From Acidimicrobiales bacterium (GTDB taxonomy: Bacteria; Actinomycetota; Acidimicrobiia; Acidimicrobiales; CADCSY01), in NCBI GenBank assembly GCA_035512495.1, contig DATKDW010000085.1:1-37980 (forward strand): a DNA stretch of 37,980 bases, written 5' to 3'. The number at the start of each line of letters is the position of its first letter. The stretch's first letter is position 1. Shown here in pieces: positions 8,498-16,549 of this stretch. A program made the position numbers and the translations under genes. Under the pieces are notes generated by a model. The model searched no databases, was not told where the DNA came from, and saw only the letters and a program-made list of their open reading frames with translations.

Positions 8498-9406
8498 CTA
8501 CGGTGCACGGCCGGCGCCACCGTCCGGTGGCTCGAGGCGGAGGCGTCCCGCGGTTCGGGCCACCCGTCGACCGGCGCCCACCTCGGTGGCCCGGGCCTCG
8601 CCACCGGCGACCGCCAGCACCCGGGCGACGGTGGCGGCGTCGGGCGGGTGCGGCGGCGCCGCCGAGACCAGCCAGCCCCGGACGGCGCGACGGGCGACGG
8701 CCACCGGCGCCGCCGCCAGTGCTCGGGCGTCGGTGGGATCGAGGGCCAGAGCGAGGGCGTCGAGCGCGGCGGCATCGTCGGCCAGCAGGTCGGCGGTGCG
8801 GGCGAGGACAGGTGCCAGGTCGCGCTCGGCCACGTCGTTGGCGAGGGGCAGCAGCTCGTGGCGGACCCGGTTGCGCCGGAAGGCGGGGTCGCGGTTGCTC
8901 GGGTCGTCGACCACCACCAGGCCCGCTGCCTCACACAGGGCGGTGGTCTCGGCGCGTCGCAGGGCGAGGATGGGCTTGGTGGGTCCCGGCCGGATGCCGC
9001 CGAGCCCGTCGAGCCCCGAACCCCGGAGGAGGTTGAGCACCACGGTCTCCGCCCGGTCGTCGAGCGTGTGACCGGTCATGGCGTCGGCCGGCAGCACCGC
9101 CCGGCGGGCCTTGCGGGCACGAGCCTCGAGGTTCGGGCCGGCGCCGACCTCGACCCGGACCGATGACCACGGGACGCCGAGCGACCCGGCTGCCGCAGCG
9201 ACGACCCCGGCCTCGAGATCGGAGCCCGGGCGCAGGCCGTGATCGACGTGCACCGCGGTCACGTCGAGGCCGGCGGCCACCGCGAGGAGCAGGAGGGCGA
9301 GCGAGTCGGCCCCGCCCGACGCGGCCACGGTGGCGGCGGTGCCGGGTGGGGGGAAGGCGCAGCGCGCCAGCAGCTCGTCGGTGACCGCCGGGCGCGCAGC
9401 CGTCAC
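8498..9406 (-). CDS. tilS: tRNA(Ile)-lysidine synthase
   Basis: A 302-residue protein of the N-type ATP pyrophosphatase family. It shows the PP-loop SGGADS (30-35), AVHVDHGLR, GHTLDDRAETVVLNLLRGSGLDGLGG and a C-terminal segment DDPSNRDPAFRRNRVRHELLP characteristic of TilS. The enzyme converts C34 of tRNA-Ile(CAU) to lysidine so that AUA is read correctly. It is shorter than the E. coli protein and lacks the long C-terminal domains, as is usual in actinobacteria. The GTG start overlaps the stop of the preceding regulator gene by 4 bases (GTGA). Confidence 0.95.
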   Translation of the reverse strand: MTAARPAVTDELLARCAFPPPGTAATVAASGGADSLALLLLAVAAGLDVTAVHVDHGLRPGSDLEAGVVAAAAGSLGVPWSSVRVEVGAGPNLEARARKARRAVLPADAMTGHTLDDRAETVVLNLLRGSGLDGLGGIRPGPTKPILALRRAETTALCEAAGLVVVDDPSNRDPAFRRNRVRHELLPLANDVAERDLAPVLARTADLLADDAAALDALALALDPTDARALAAAPVAVARRAVRGWLVSAAPPHPPDAATVARVLAVAGGEARATEVGAGRRVARTAGRLRLEPPDGGAGRAP

Positions 9407-10143
9407 GGCTCCCCGAGCAGGCCGTGGTCGCGGATCAGCGTCCGCAGGTGGTCGACCGAGCCGACCTCCAGCTTGCGGACGATGCGACGCAGGCTGGCGT
9501 AGACGTTGGAGCGGCTGACCCCCAGGTGGACGGCAGCCTCGCTTGCCGATCTCGCGGCCAGCTCCTCGACCAGGGCGCGCTGGGCGTCGGTGAGGGTGCC
9601 GAGGCGCTCCCTGGCCGTCATGAGGGCGGGCAGGGGGCCCGGGGTCCGGTTCCGGTGCTCGAAGCGGGTGAGGCGGGGCACGACGGCCTCCTCACGGGGG
9701 CCGCCGCCGCCCTCCTGGTGGGCGAGCTCGGCCAGGGCCCGGCGCTGGGCGGCACGGCGCTGCTCGAGCTCGGGCCCGCCCTCGAGGGTTCGCTGGACGG
9801 CGACGACCACGTCGCCGTCGCGGTGCGGGGGCCCGAGGTACTCGACGGCACCCTCGATCCCGCTGCGGATCCGCTGCTCGGCGTCGTCGTCGCCCAACAC
9901 CAGCACGGGCACGTCGCTGCCGGGCGACGGCAGTGGTCCCTTGAGGGCGGCCAGGAACCGCCAGGCGGCCCCGCCGGGGAGCGAGAGGGCGAGGAGCACC
10001 ACGTTGACGGCGTCGCCGGCGAGGCGCTCGGGGCCGGCCAAGGCGCTCGGCACCGCCTCGACCGCGTGCCCCTCGGCTGCCAGCGCCGCGGCGAGGCGAG
10101 CGCGGCGGCCACCGACCCCGTCGACGATCAGGACCGTCGCCAT
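9403..10143 (-). CDS. Atypical receiver-HTH regulator lacking the phospho-acceptor Asp
   Basis: A 246-residue protein starting MATVLIVDGVGGRRARLAAAL, a receiver-like domain (about 1-118), then a charged linker and a LuxR/FixJ-type helix-turn-helix (about 178-237: LTDAQRALVEELAARSASEAAVHLGVSRSNVYASLRRIVRKLEVGS). The usual acidic pair is reduced to D8-G9. The expected phosphorylated Asp in the strand VVLLALSLPGG is Ala (about residue 52). It is therefore probably controlled by ligand, partner or abundance rather than by a kinase. It sits between the metalloprotease gene (7-base gap) and tilS (4-base overlap) in an otherwise housekeeping operon, where I know of no such gene in mycobacteria. Target genes unknown. 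Confidence 0.8.
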   Translation of the reverse strand: MATVLIVDGVGGRRARLAAALAAEGHAVEAVPSALAGPERLAGDAVNVVLLALSLPGGAAWRFLAALKGPLPSPGSDVPVLVLGDDDAEQRIRSGIEGAVEYLGPPHRDGDVVVAVQRTLEGGPELEQRRAAQRRALAELAHQEGGGGPREEAVVPRLTRFEHRNRTPGPLPALMTARERLGTLTDAQRALVEELAARSASEAAVHLGVSRSNVYASLRRIVRKLEVGSVDHLRTLIRDHGLLGEP

Positions 10144-10150
10144 GGCCCGC

Positions 10151-11242
10151 TCAGCTCGTGGATGTCCCGGCGTCGGCGCCCGCGAGGGCCTCGACCCGCT
10201 CGATCCACATCGCCGGGGCGCGGATCTCGTCCATCGACGGGAGCCACTCGGGACCCGTCCATGCCCGGTCGAGCAGCCCGGTGCCCCCGGCGGCCTCGAC
10301 CGCCTCGATGAAACGCTCCCCCTGCTCGTACTGGTTGAGCTTGGCCTCGAGGCCGATGAGCTTCTGGAGGACCCGTGCCGGGCCCGAACGCTGCGCGCGC
10401 CGCTGGCGGAGGACTCGACCGAAGCGCTCGGCCGAGGGGATCCGGTCGGCGCCGGCCCGGTCCATGGTGACGTCGCCGTGGCCCTCGAGGAGGCTCATCA
10501 TGCCCCCGATCCGGGACATGACCAGCTGCTGCTCGGGGGTGGCCACCAGCGCCACGATGCCGCCCTCGTCGAGCGGGTTCCGCCCGGCGAGGACCTCGTC
10601 GGCCGCGCGGCGGATGACGTCGAGGAAGCGCTTGGGGTCGACGGAGACGTCGCCGATGCTGCCCTCGACCAGCGAGAGGAAGTGGGGCCGCAACCAGGGG
10701 ATGCCGGTGAACTGCAGCCGGTGGGTGACCTCGTGGAGGGCCAGCCAGAGCCGGAACTCGCGCGGCGGGAAGGCGAAGCGCTTCTCGAGGGCCAAGATGT
10801 TCGGCCCCACGTAGTAGACGAGGTCCTGGTCCTCGGGTGACTCCTCCTCGACGATCAGCAGGTCGTACTGGCCGAGCACCCGGGTCGACATCCAGCCGAG
10901 CAGGGCCCCGAGCTCGGCGCCGGCGACGTTGCGGGTGACGGCGCCCGCCACGGGGTTGGCACCCACCGTCTCGCCGAGCTTCTCGGTCAGGGGTCGGAGC
11001 AGTCGCTGGAACGACGCCACGTTGGCGCGCACCCAACCGACGCGGTCGGTGACCCGGGCCCGGGCGGGACCGGCGAGCGAGACGAGTCCCGTGGCCTCCG
11101 ACACGAGGGTCTCGGCCTCGGCGGTGAGCTCCTCGAAGTCGCCGGCGAGGGAGTCGTGGTGGTACGAGGCGGCGAAGGGCTCACGTCCGGAGACGCGCAC
11201 CGCCACCTTCTCGGCGAGCCCCCAGGCCACCGCATCCCTCAT
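10151..11242 (-). CDS. Zincin-like metalloprotease of the DUF2342 / F420-biosynthesis-associated family
   Basis: A 363-residue protein with a zinc-protease HExxH motif (HEVTH, 170-174) followed by RLQFTGIPWLRPHFLSLVEG. Flanking blocks LGALLGWMSTRVLGQYDLLI (111-130) and YYVGPNILALEKRF (143-156) and a helical C-terminus (MMSLLEGHGDVTMDRAG) are typical of the actinobacterial DUF2342 family. The family has been noted to co-occur with coenzyme F420 biosynthesis, but substrate and role are not established. In mycobacteria the gene stands just upstream of tilS-hpt-ftsH, as here. No signal peptide is visible, so the protein is probably cytoplasmic. Confidence 0.88.
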   Translation of the reverse strand: MRDAVAWGLAEKVAVRVSGREPFAASYHHDSLAGDFEELTAEAETLVSEATGLVSLAGPARARVTDRVGWVRANVASFQRLLRPLTEKLGETVGANPVAGAVTRNVAGAELGALLGWMSTRVLGQYDLLIVEEESPEDQDLVYYVGPNILALEKRFAFPPREFRLWLALHEVTHRLQFTGIPWLRPHFLSLVEGSIGDVSVDPKRFLDVIRRAADEVLAGRNPLDEGGIVALVATPEQQLVMSRIGGMMSLLEGHGDVTMDRAGADRIPSAERFGRVLRQRRAQRSGPARVLQKLIGLEAKLNQYEQGERFIEAVEAAGGTGLLDRAWTGPEWLPSMDEIRAPAMWIERVEALAGADAGTSTS

Positions 11243-11273
11243 CTCGTCGCTTCCGCCGTCGGCCGCATCGCCG

Positions 11274-11420
11274 CTACTGGCGTGGGTACTGCGCCGACTT
11301 GACCTTCTTCAGGTAGCCGATGGCGGTGGCGACCACCGCCAGCACGGCCCCCGCAGTGAGGGGGACGGCGATCCAGTAGTGCCAGACCTGGGAGGCCAGG
11401 GTCGCAGCGGAGAGGTCCAT
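11274..11420 (-). CDS. Small single-span membrane protein
   Basis: A 48-residue product starting MDLSAATLASQVWHYWIAVPLTAGAVLAVVATAIGYLKKVKSAQYPRQ. One hydrophobic span (about 14-34) is followed by a basic tail, so the N-terminus is predicted outside. A GTG at 11454-11456 would add 12 residues; neither start has a good ribosome site. I do not recognise a family. It lies between the rsrA-like gene and the metalloprotease gene on the same strand. Its conservation would need to be shown. Confidence 0.5.
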   Translation of the reverse strand: MDLSAATLASQVWHYWIAVPLTAGAVLAVVATAIGYLKKVKSAQYPRQ

Positions 11421-11474
11421 GGCTCCATCGTACGCCTGACCGAGGGTGGTCCCCACACCGCGGGCGGACCGGCG

Positions 11475-11729
11475 TCAGGTGCCCGGGTCGGGCTGGCCGA
11501 GCGCCCGGGCGATGCGCTCCAGGAGGTGGTCCGGCGGGGTGTCGACGCACTTGCGGGCGATGACCATCTTGAGCTCGGCCTCGAAGTCGAAGACCTCGAG
11601 GCAGTCGTGGCAGTCGTCGAGGTGGCGGCGGATGGTCGCCCGGCGCTCGACGGTGAGCTCGCCGTCGAGGAAGACGTAGAGCTCGCGAAGCGCCTCGCTG
11701 CAATCAGGCTCGGTCACGTGGGGTTCCAC
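11475..11729 (-). CDS. rsrA: RsrA/RshA-type zinc anti-sigma factor
   Basis: An 84-residue protein of the ZAS family. The zinc motif HxxxCxxC is at H36-C40-C43, with further cysteines at C10 and C61, which line up with the redox cysteines of Streptomyces RsrA (C11 and C61/C62 region). Under thiol oxidation RsrA loses zinc, forms a disulfide and releases its sigma factor. It follows the SigR-type gene by 121 bases on the same strand, the standard sigma/anti-sigma arrangement. The N-terminal GELTVERRATIRRHLDDC helix is typical. Length is slightly shorter than the characterised proteins. Confidence 0.88.
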   Translation of the reverse strand: MEPHVTEPDCSEALRELYVFLDGELTVERRATIRRHLDDCHDCLEVFDFEAELKMVIARKCVDTPPDHLLERIARALGQPDPGT

Positions 11730-11850
11730 CCGGGTCGGTGTCGTCGGCGGTCGGTGGCGCCGGCCGTCGGACTGCGTCCGAGACGGTACAACCGGCGCGG
11801 TCGCCGAGTTCTTCCCGGTGTGGCGGAGCGGAGGACGGGCGGGTCCACGA

Positions 11851-12432
11851 TCAGGACCCGGAGGGCTCGCCGCGCTCGGTGAGGCCGCGCGAGGACGCGA
11901 AGTCGTACAGGGCCCGCTGGAGGGCCTTGCGGCCGCGGTGCAGGCGGCTCATCACCGTGCCGATCGGGATGTCGAGGATCTCCGCGATCTCCTTGTAGGC
12001 GAAGCCCTCGACGTCGGCGAGGAGCACGGCGATGCGGAACTGCTCGGGCAGCGCTTCGAGGGCGTCTTTGACCTCGGCCTCGCCGAAGAGGTCCATCAGC
12101 TCGTCCTCGGCGCTGCGGCTGGCCCGGGCCTGCTCGAGGCCGCCGAGGCGACGGTAGAGGTACAGGTCCTCCAGCTCGCCGAGGTCGGACTCGTCGGGCC
12201 GGCGCTGCTGCGCCCGGTACCGGTTGATGTAGGTGTTGGTGAGGATCCGGTAGAGCCAGGCCCGCAGGTTCGTCCCCTCGGTGAAGCCCCCGAAGCCCCG
12301 GTAGGCCTTGAGGTAGGTCTCCTGGACGAGATCCTCGGCATCGGCGGGCCGCCGCGTCATCCGCAGCGCCGCCGTGTAGAGCGACGGCATGTGCTCCATG
12401 GCGAGGTCGGTGAAGCGCGCTTGATCGGCCAT
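11851..12432 (-). CDS. sigR: SigR/SigH-type ECF sigma factor
   Basis: A 193-residue ECF sigma factor. Region 2 includes [44 protein letters not shown] (about 30-74). Region 4 is [47 protein letters not shown] (about 126-172). The wording matches the oxidative-stress group of SigR (Streptomyces) and SigH (Mycobacterium), which direct thioredoxin and mycothiol genes from GGAAY-N18-GTT promoters. The partner rsrA-like gene follows. A GAAAGGG ribosome site precedes the ATG. I find no SigR-type promoter directly upstream, so autoregulation is not supported here. Confidence 0.93.
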   Translation of the reverse strand: MADQARFTDLAMEHMPSLYTAALRMTRRPADAEDLVQETYLKAYRGFGGFTEGTNLRAWLYRILTNTYINRYRAQQRRPDESDLGELEDLYLYRRLGGLEQARASRSAEDELMDLFGEAEVKDALEALPEQFRIAVLLADVEGFAYKEIAEILDIPIGTVMSRLHRGRKALQRALYDFASSRGLTERGEPSGS

Positions 12433-12507
12433 GGGCAGACCCTTTCTACCGGCGGGCCACCCCGGGAGGCCACCTGGGGCGACGGGAGGTGTGGTGGCGT
12501 GGCGTGG

Positions 12508-12580
12508 AGCCCGAGACGGGAATCGAACCCGTGACCTACGCTTTACGAGAGCGTCGCTCTGCCATCTGAGCTACCCGGGC
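12508..12580 (-). tRNA. tRNA-Thr (anticodon CGT)
   Basis: The 73-nt minus-strand sequence folds as a cloverleaf: acceptor stem GCCCGGG/CTCGGGC (one G-T pair), D-arm GCTC...GAGC, anticodon stem ACGCT/AGCGT with loop CTCGTAA (anticodon CGT, reading ACG), and T-arm ACGGG-TTCGATT-CCCGT. The discriminator base is T and the CCA end is not encoded. It lies between holB and the SigR-type gene, all on the minus strand. Confidence 0.96.
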
Positions 12581-12656
12581 GGGCGTGCACCGAGCGGAGG
12601 CGCGTGGGCCCCGCGGGGCGCCATGGTAGCGGCCTCGCCGGCAGGCTCCGGCCCGG

Positions 12657-13724
12657 CTATCCCCGGCCGCGCAGCGGCGGCAGGCGCAGGAGCAGGGCTT
12701 GGAGCAACAGCGGCTCGTTGACGTTGCGGCCGAGGGCGGCGGCTGCCTCGTGGACGGCATCGACCCCCGCCACCGACCCCTCGGGCGCGGTCCCGGCCGC
12801 CAGGGCGTCGCGGTAGCGCCCGGCGACGGCACGCAGCCCGAAGCGCAGCTCGGCGGCCCGGTGGCGTCGGACCTGCTGCTTGTGCTCGTCCTCGAGCTGC
12901 TTGCGACCGGAGCCGCGCTCGCCGGAGGCGACGAGGCGCTCGTCGAGCAGGGCCGCCTCCTCGGCCTGGGCTCGGCGCAGGGGCTCGGCCGCCTCCTCGA
13001 CGGCGGCGAGGAGCTCGGCCGCCACCACGTGCACCGCGGCACCCGTGCCGTCGAGCCGCTCCGGCACCCTCGCCCACGCCTCCCGCCGGGCGGCCAGGCC
13101 CTCGTCCCCCACGAGCAGGCGGCCTCGGTCGAGGTCACCACCGGCGGCGGTCGCCACCAGGGCCGCCACCTCGCCGTCGACGCCCTCGGCGGCGAGCTGG
13201 CGCGCCACCACGGCGTCGTCGAGCGGAGGAACGTCGATCCGGGCGCATCGGGACGCGATCGTGACCAGCTCGGGCGGGATGTGGTCGGCGAGGATCACGA
13301 ACACGGTGCTGGCCGGCGGCTCCTCGATCGTCTTGAGGAGCATCGGGGCCACCACCTGGACCCGGTGGAGCTCGGTGAGGACCAGGACCTTGCGCCTGCC
13401 CTCGACCGGGCTGCGCATGGCGAGGCGGATGATCTCCTCGGCGTCCTCCTTCCGGAGGAAGGCGCGCGTGGGCGCGAAGGTGAGTGCGTCGGGGTGCTCA
13501 CCGGCGAGGGCGAGGCGGCAGTCACGGCAGTCGCCGCACCCACCCTCCGGGCACAGGAGGGCGGCGCTGAAGGCCACCGCGCCGGCCCGGGACCCGGCGC
13601 CGGCAGGGCCGACGAGGAGGTAGGCGTGCACCGGTGCGGCGGCGGCAGCGCGCAGGTGGGCCACCATCGCCTCCTGGCCGGCGACACCGGCGAAGGCGTC
13701 GCCGGTGGCGTCCACGAGGCTCAT
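12657..13724 (-). CDS. holB: DNA polymerase III delta' subunit
   Basis: A 355-residue clamp-loader AAA+ protein starting MSLVDATGDAFAGVAGQEAMVAHLRAA. It has the delta'/gamma zinc knuckle (C58, C63, C66, C69), LLKTIEEPPASTVFVILAD and the SRC arginine-finger motif (158-160), which fits delta'. The nucleotide loop is GPAGAGSRA (39-47), lacking the Walker lysine, and Walker B is replaced by TELHRVQ; delta' does not need to bind ATP, so this does not argue against function. I chose ATG 13722-13724; an open extension upstream has no support. The gene lies 76 bases upstream of the tRNA-Thr gene. Confidence 0.9.
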   Translation of the reverse strand: MSLVDATGDAFAGVAGQEAMVAHLRAAAAAPVHAYLLVGPAGAGSRAGAVAFSAALLCPEGGCGDCRDCRLALAGEHPDALTFAPTRAFLRKEDAEEIIRLAMRSPVEGRRKVLVLTELHRVQVVAPMLLKTIEEPPASTVFVILADHIPPELVTIASRCARIDVPPLDDAVVARQLAAEGVDGEVAALVATAAGGDLDRGRLLVGDEGLAARREAWARVPERLDGTGAAVHVVAAELLAAVEEAAEPLRRAQAEEAALLDERLVASGERGSGRKQLEDEHKQQVRRHRAAELRFGLRAVAGRYRDALAAGTAPEGSVAGVDAVHEAAAALGRNVNEPLLLQALLLRLPPLRGRG

Positions 13725-13776
13725 GGCCCCATTGTGGCGCTCGGCGCCGGGCACGCCTCGCCGAGCACGAGCACCC

Positions 13777-15108
13777 TCACCGGTGGAGGTGCGGGAGCCG
13801 CTCCCGCCAGCGGCGCCTGGCCTCGGCGGTGCCGGAGGCAACCGACGCCCGGACCCGCGCCGGGGCGCTCAGCTTGCGACCGGTGGCGTAGAGGAAGGCG
13901 GCGACCGCGGTGGTGACGGCCATCCCCGTGTACCCGACCCCGAGAGGGAGGGGGATCACGACCGGCAGGAAGGCGCCGGCGACCCACACCAGCTGGAAGC
14001 GGGTCTCGAAGCGGGCGAAGGACCGGCCCTGGTTGGCGTCGGGAGCGTCGCGCTGGACGATGGAGTCGAAGCTCAGCTTCCCGGCGCTGGCGGCCACGCC
14101 CACCAGGCCGGCAAGGAGCGCCACCGACTCCCGGCCGCTGGTGTTGAGGGCGAGCAGGGCACCGAACGACACCAGGGCGAGCATCGACAGCAGGATGCGC
14201 TCCTCGCGGATGTGACGCCGGACGAAGGGGGCCACGCTGGCTCCCAGCAGCGCACCGACGGCGCTGGCCCCGAGGACCACGCCGAACCACCACGCCGGCG
14301 CGTCGTCACCCCGTAGGTAGAAGGCAGCGAAGAACGCAAGGAAGCCGACCACACCCCGGAGCACCGCCATGGCGCTGGCGGCGAGGAGGATGCCGGCGCT
14401 GCGCAGCTCGGCCCGCTCCTCGGGCCCGGCGACCTCGGGGGCGACGGCCGTGGGCGGGATGCGCGTGGCCGCCACCGTGCCGGCGCAGAAGACCAGCGCG
14501 GCGAGCAGCAGCACCCACGGCGAGCCCAGCTGGAGGAGCACCACGCCGGGGATCGCGGCGATGAAGCCGACGATCCCGCTGATGAGCGTGAGCTTCGAGT
14601 TGGCCTCCACCAGCTCGGACTCGTCGCGGACGAGGCCGGGGACCAGCGAGACCCTGGCCACCTGGTAGCCCTTCCCCAGCACGAGGACGGCGAAGGCGAG
14701 GGGGAAGAGCAGGAGGCTGTCGAGCGAGTCGGCCATCACCAGGCAGAGGACGGCCCGGATGGCAGCCGACAGCACGACCATCGACCGTCGACCGCCCTCC
14801 TTGCGGTCGATCCAGGGCCCGATGAGCGGCGCCACCACCGCGAACGGCGCCATGGTGAGCACCAGGTACAGCGCCACCCGGGTGCGGGCGGCGTCGGGCG
14901 AGATCGAGAAGAACAGCGACCCTGCCAGGGCCATGGCGATGAGCGTGTCGCCCGCCGACGAGAAGGCGTGGGCGCGGGCGAGGCGGGCGAAGGGCGCGGT
15001 GGCGGTGGCCCCCGGCGTCGGGGAGGGGGCGAGCGGGCGCCACCCCTCGGGGGGCGGGGGCCCGCTCGGCCGCCGGCGGCGACCGGGGCTCAGGTCGAAC
15101 GCGTCCAC
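13777..15108 (-). CDS. Major facilitator superfamily transporter
   Basis: A 443-residue integral membrane protein with about 12 hydrophobic spans after a proline-rich cytoplasmic N-terminus of about 45 residues. The loop IGPWIDRKEGGRRSM between the second and third spans matches the MFS loop motif (GxxxDRxGRR). The family of drug-efflux-like MFS proteins (MFS_3 type) is the best guess; the substrate is unknown. The start is GTG at 15106-15108. It ends 52 bases before holB on the same strand and is divergent from the acidic orphan gene at 15194. Confidence 0.82.
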   Translation of the reverse strand: MDAFDLSPGRRRRPSGPPPPEGWRPLAPSPTPGATATAPFARLARAHAFSSAGDTLIAMALAGSLFFSISPDAARTRVALYLVLTMAPFAVVAPLIGPWIDRKEGGRRSMVVLSAAIRAVLCLVMADSLDSLLLFPLAFAVLVLGKGYQVARVSLVPGLVRDESELVEANSKLTLISGIVGFIAAIPGVVLLQLGSPWVLLLAALVFCAGTVAATRIPPTAVAPEVAGPEERAELRSAGILLAASAMAVLRGVVGFLAFFAAFYLRGDDAPAWWFGVVLGASAVGALLGASVAPFVRRHIREERILLSMLALVSFGALLALNTSGRESVALLAGLVGVAASAGKLSFDSIVQRDAPDANQGRSFARFETRFQLVWVAGAFLPVVIPLPLGVGYTGMAVTTAVAAFLYATGRKLSAPARVRASVASGTAEARRRWRERLPHLHR

Positions 15109-15193
15109 CCGACGACCGTACCCCCCTCAACCGAACTCGGACGCGCCGCGATCAGTGCTCAAGGAGAGCGGGCACACCGCCGATGAAACGAGC

Positions 15194-15613
15194 ATGTCAG
15201 ATCTCTCTCGCCTCCTCGGTGACGTCTACCGCTCGGACACCTCTGGTGCCGAGCACGACGCCACGCCGCCCGCCCCCAACAGCGCTGCCGAGGCAACCCT
15301 GCCGACGTGGGCGGAGGAAGAGGCGCTCGACGAGGCCTTTGCCGAGTGGGTCCCCGGTCCGCCCGAGGGGGCGCCCGCTGCCGAGCGCCACGCCCTCGAG
15401 CCCGAGCCCGAGACCGCCGACCACGCCATCCCCGACGAGTGGCTGGTGAGCGCCGAGGCGACCGAGGCCTACGCCGACCTCGCGCCCGCCTCCGAGGCCA
15501 CCGACCACACCGCCGAGGCATCCGCCGCCCCTTCCCGCTGGTGCCGGGGCGACGACGACCTGCTGCCCGCCTCGGCCCGTCGCGGTCGCCGGTCGCTGTC
15601 GCTGCGCCGCTGA
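15194..15613 (+). CDS. Acidic protein of unknown function
   Basis: A 139-residue product starting MSDLSRLLGDVYRSDTSG. It is very rich in Ala, Glu, Asp and Pro, with a tryptophan-punctuated acidic middle (WAEEEALDEAFAEWVPGPPEG) and a strongly basic end (SARRGRRSLSLRR). No domain, signal peptide or membrane span is visible and I do not recognise a family. Most of it is probably disordered. GC-rich third positions, an upstream divergent gap and the strong terminator 8 bases past the stop support it as a real gene. The ribosome site is weak. Confidence 0.6.
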   Translation: MSDLSRLLGDVYRSDTSGAEHDATPPAPNSAAEATLPTWAEEEALDEAFAEWVPGPPEGAPAAERHALEPEPETADHAIPDEWLVSAEATEAYADLAPASEATDHTAEASAAPSRWCRGDDDLLPASARRGRRSLSLRR

Positions 15614-15620
15614 CCAGACG

Positions 15621-15684
15621 GCGCGGCCCAGGGCCCTCTTGACCGGCTCGCCCCCCTGGGTCGGTCAGGAGGGCCCTGCCGCGC
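15621..15684. terminator. Strong bidirectional hairpin between convergent genes
   Basis: A 24-base left arm (15621-15644) and a 22-base right arm (15663-15684) pair almost completely, with a loop of 18 bases. The core pairing is AGGGCCCTC with GAGGGCCCT, extended outwards by GCGCGGC/GCCGCGC and inwards by TGACC/GGTCA. It starts 8 bases after the stop of the acidic orphan gene and faces the 3' end of the minus-strand gene at 15758. It lacks a clear T-run, as is common in actinobacteria. Confidence 0.7.
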
Positions 15685-15757
15685 CCGGCGGGGCTGGGCC
15701 ACCGCCTCGGCGCTGACCTCGACCAGACGGCGGCTCGAGCCGCCGAGCGCGGGACCC

Positions 15758-16393
15758 TCAGGTGATGCGGCTCCAGAGGGTCTGGGTGCTGATCTCGGGC
15801 CGGTAGACATCGGCGGCCGCCTCGTCGAGGTAGGCGATGAAGTCCGGGTTCGAGTTCACGGCGCGCTCGCCGCTGTCGAGCGCGTCGAGCGTCTCCGATG
15901 CGGCGATCCACGCGCAGCCCGCGTACGGACCGGTCGCAGCCACCAGGAACGAGGTGGAGATCCCGCTGAGTCGCGTCGCCCGCTCGGCGATCTCGATGCC
16001 CACCTCGATGCCCTTGCCGAAGCCACCCGCGGCCATGCCGCTCAGCACGATCGACGCGTAGCGGGGGTCGGTCACCGGCTCTCCGGCCGTGTGCACCAGC
16101 TGGGCGACGCTGTCGTCCATGCCGGCCTCGGTGAAGATCTCGCCGCCACGTTCGACCTCGGCCAGGAAGGCCTGGTCGGCCATGAGCTTGCCGTTCGCCT
16201 CGTCCAGGGTCATCAGGTCGGGCACGAAGGTGGACCACGCCATCGTCCCCACGCCCGGTGAGAACATGGTGGTCCACAGGCCGACTCGCAGACCGGTGAC
16301 CTGGTTGACCCGCCCGGTGAGGTCCACCGCCCAACCGGTCGCGTCGGCCATTCGGCCCGGCCGGACCCGGCCCATGCGCGTGTAGAAGTACAT
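15758..16393 (-). CDS. Protein of unknown function with two similar halves
   Basis: A 211-residue product starting MYFYTRMGRVRPGRMADATGWAVDL. It appears to hold two alternating alpha/beta halves: VGLWTTMFSPGVGTMAWSTFVPDLMTLDEANGKL (about 37-70) and ISTSFLVAATGPYAGCAWIAASETLDALDSGERAV (about 143-180). This pattern resembles tandem dimeric alpha-beta barrel (NIPSNAP/ABM-like) domains, but I cannot name a family with confidence. No signal peptide. An ATG 6 bases upstream (16399) is possible, but ATG 16391-16393 is better placed behind AAGGGGG. It is monocistronic, between the hairpin at 15621-15684 and regX3. Confidence 0.7.
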   Translation of the reverse strand: MYFYTRMGRVRPGRMADATGWAVDLTGRVNQVTGLRVGLWTTMFSPGVGTMAWSTFVPDLMTLDEANGKLMADQAFLAEVERGGEIFTEAGMDDSVAQLVHTAGEPVTDPRYASIVLSGMAAGGFGKGIEVGIEIAERATRLSGISTSFLVAATGPYAGCAWIAASETLDALDSGERAVNSNPDFIAYLDEAAADVYRPEISTQTLWSRIT

Positions 16394-16549
16394 CGACATC
16401 CCCCTTGTTCGCGGCGGGGTCCTCGACGTCGGCGAGATGCCGGCGCGGAGGCGTCGATCGCCCCGCTCTGCCCTTCGCCTCCTAGAGACGAGTGTGCGCC
16501 TCCCTCGCGGGCCTTGTCGAGGACGAACGTGGCGTTTTTCGGGCTCGCC

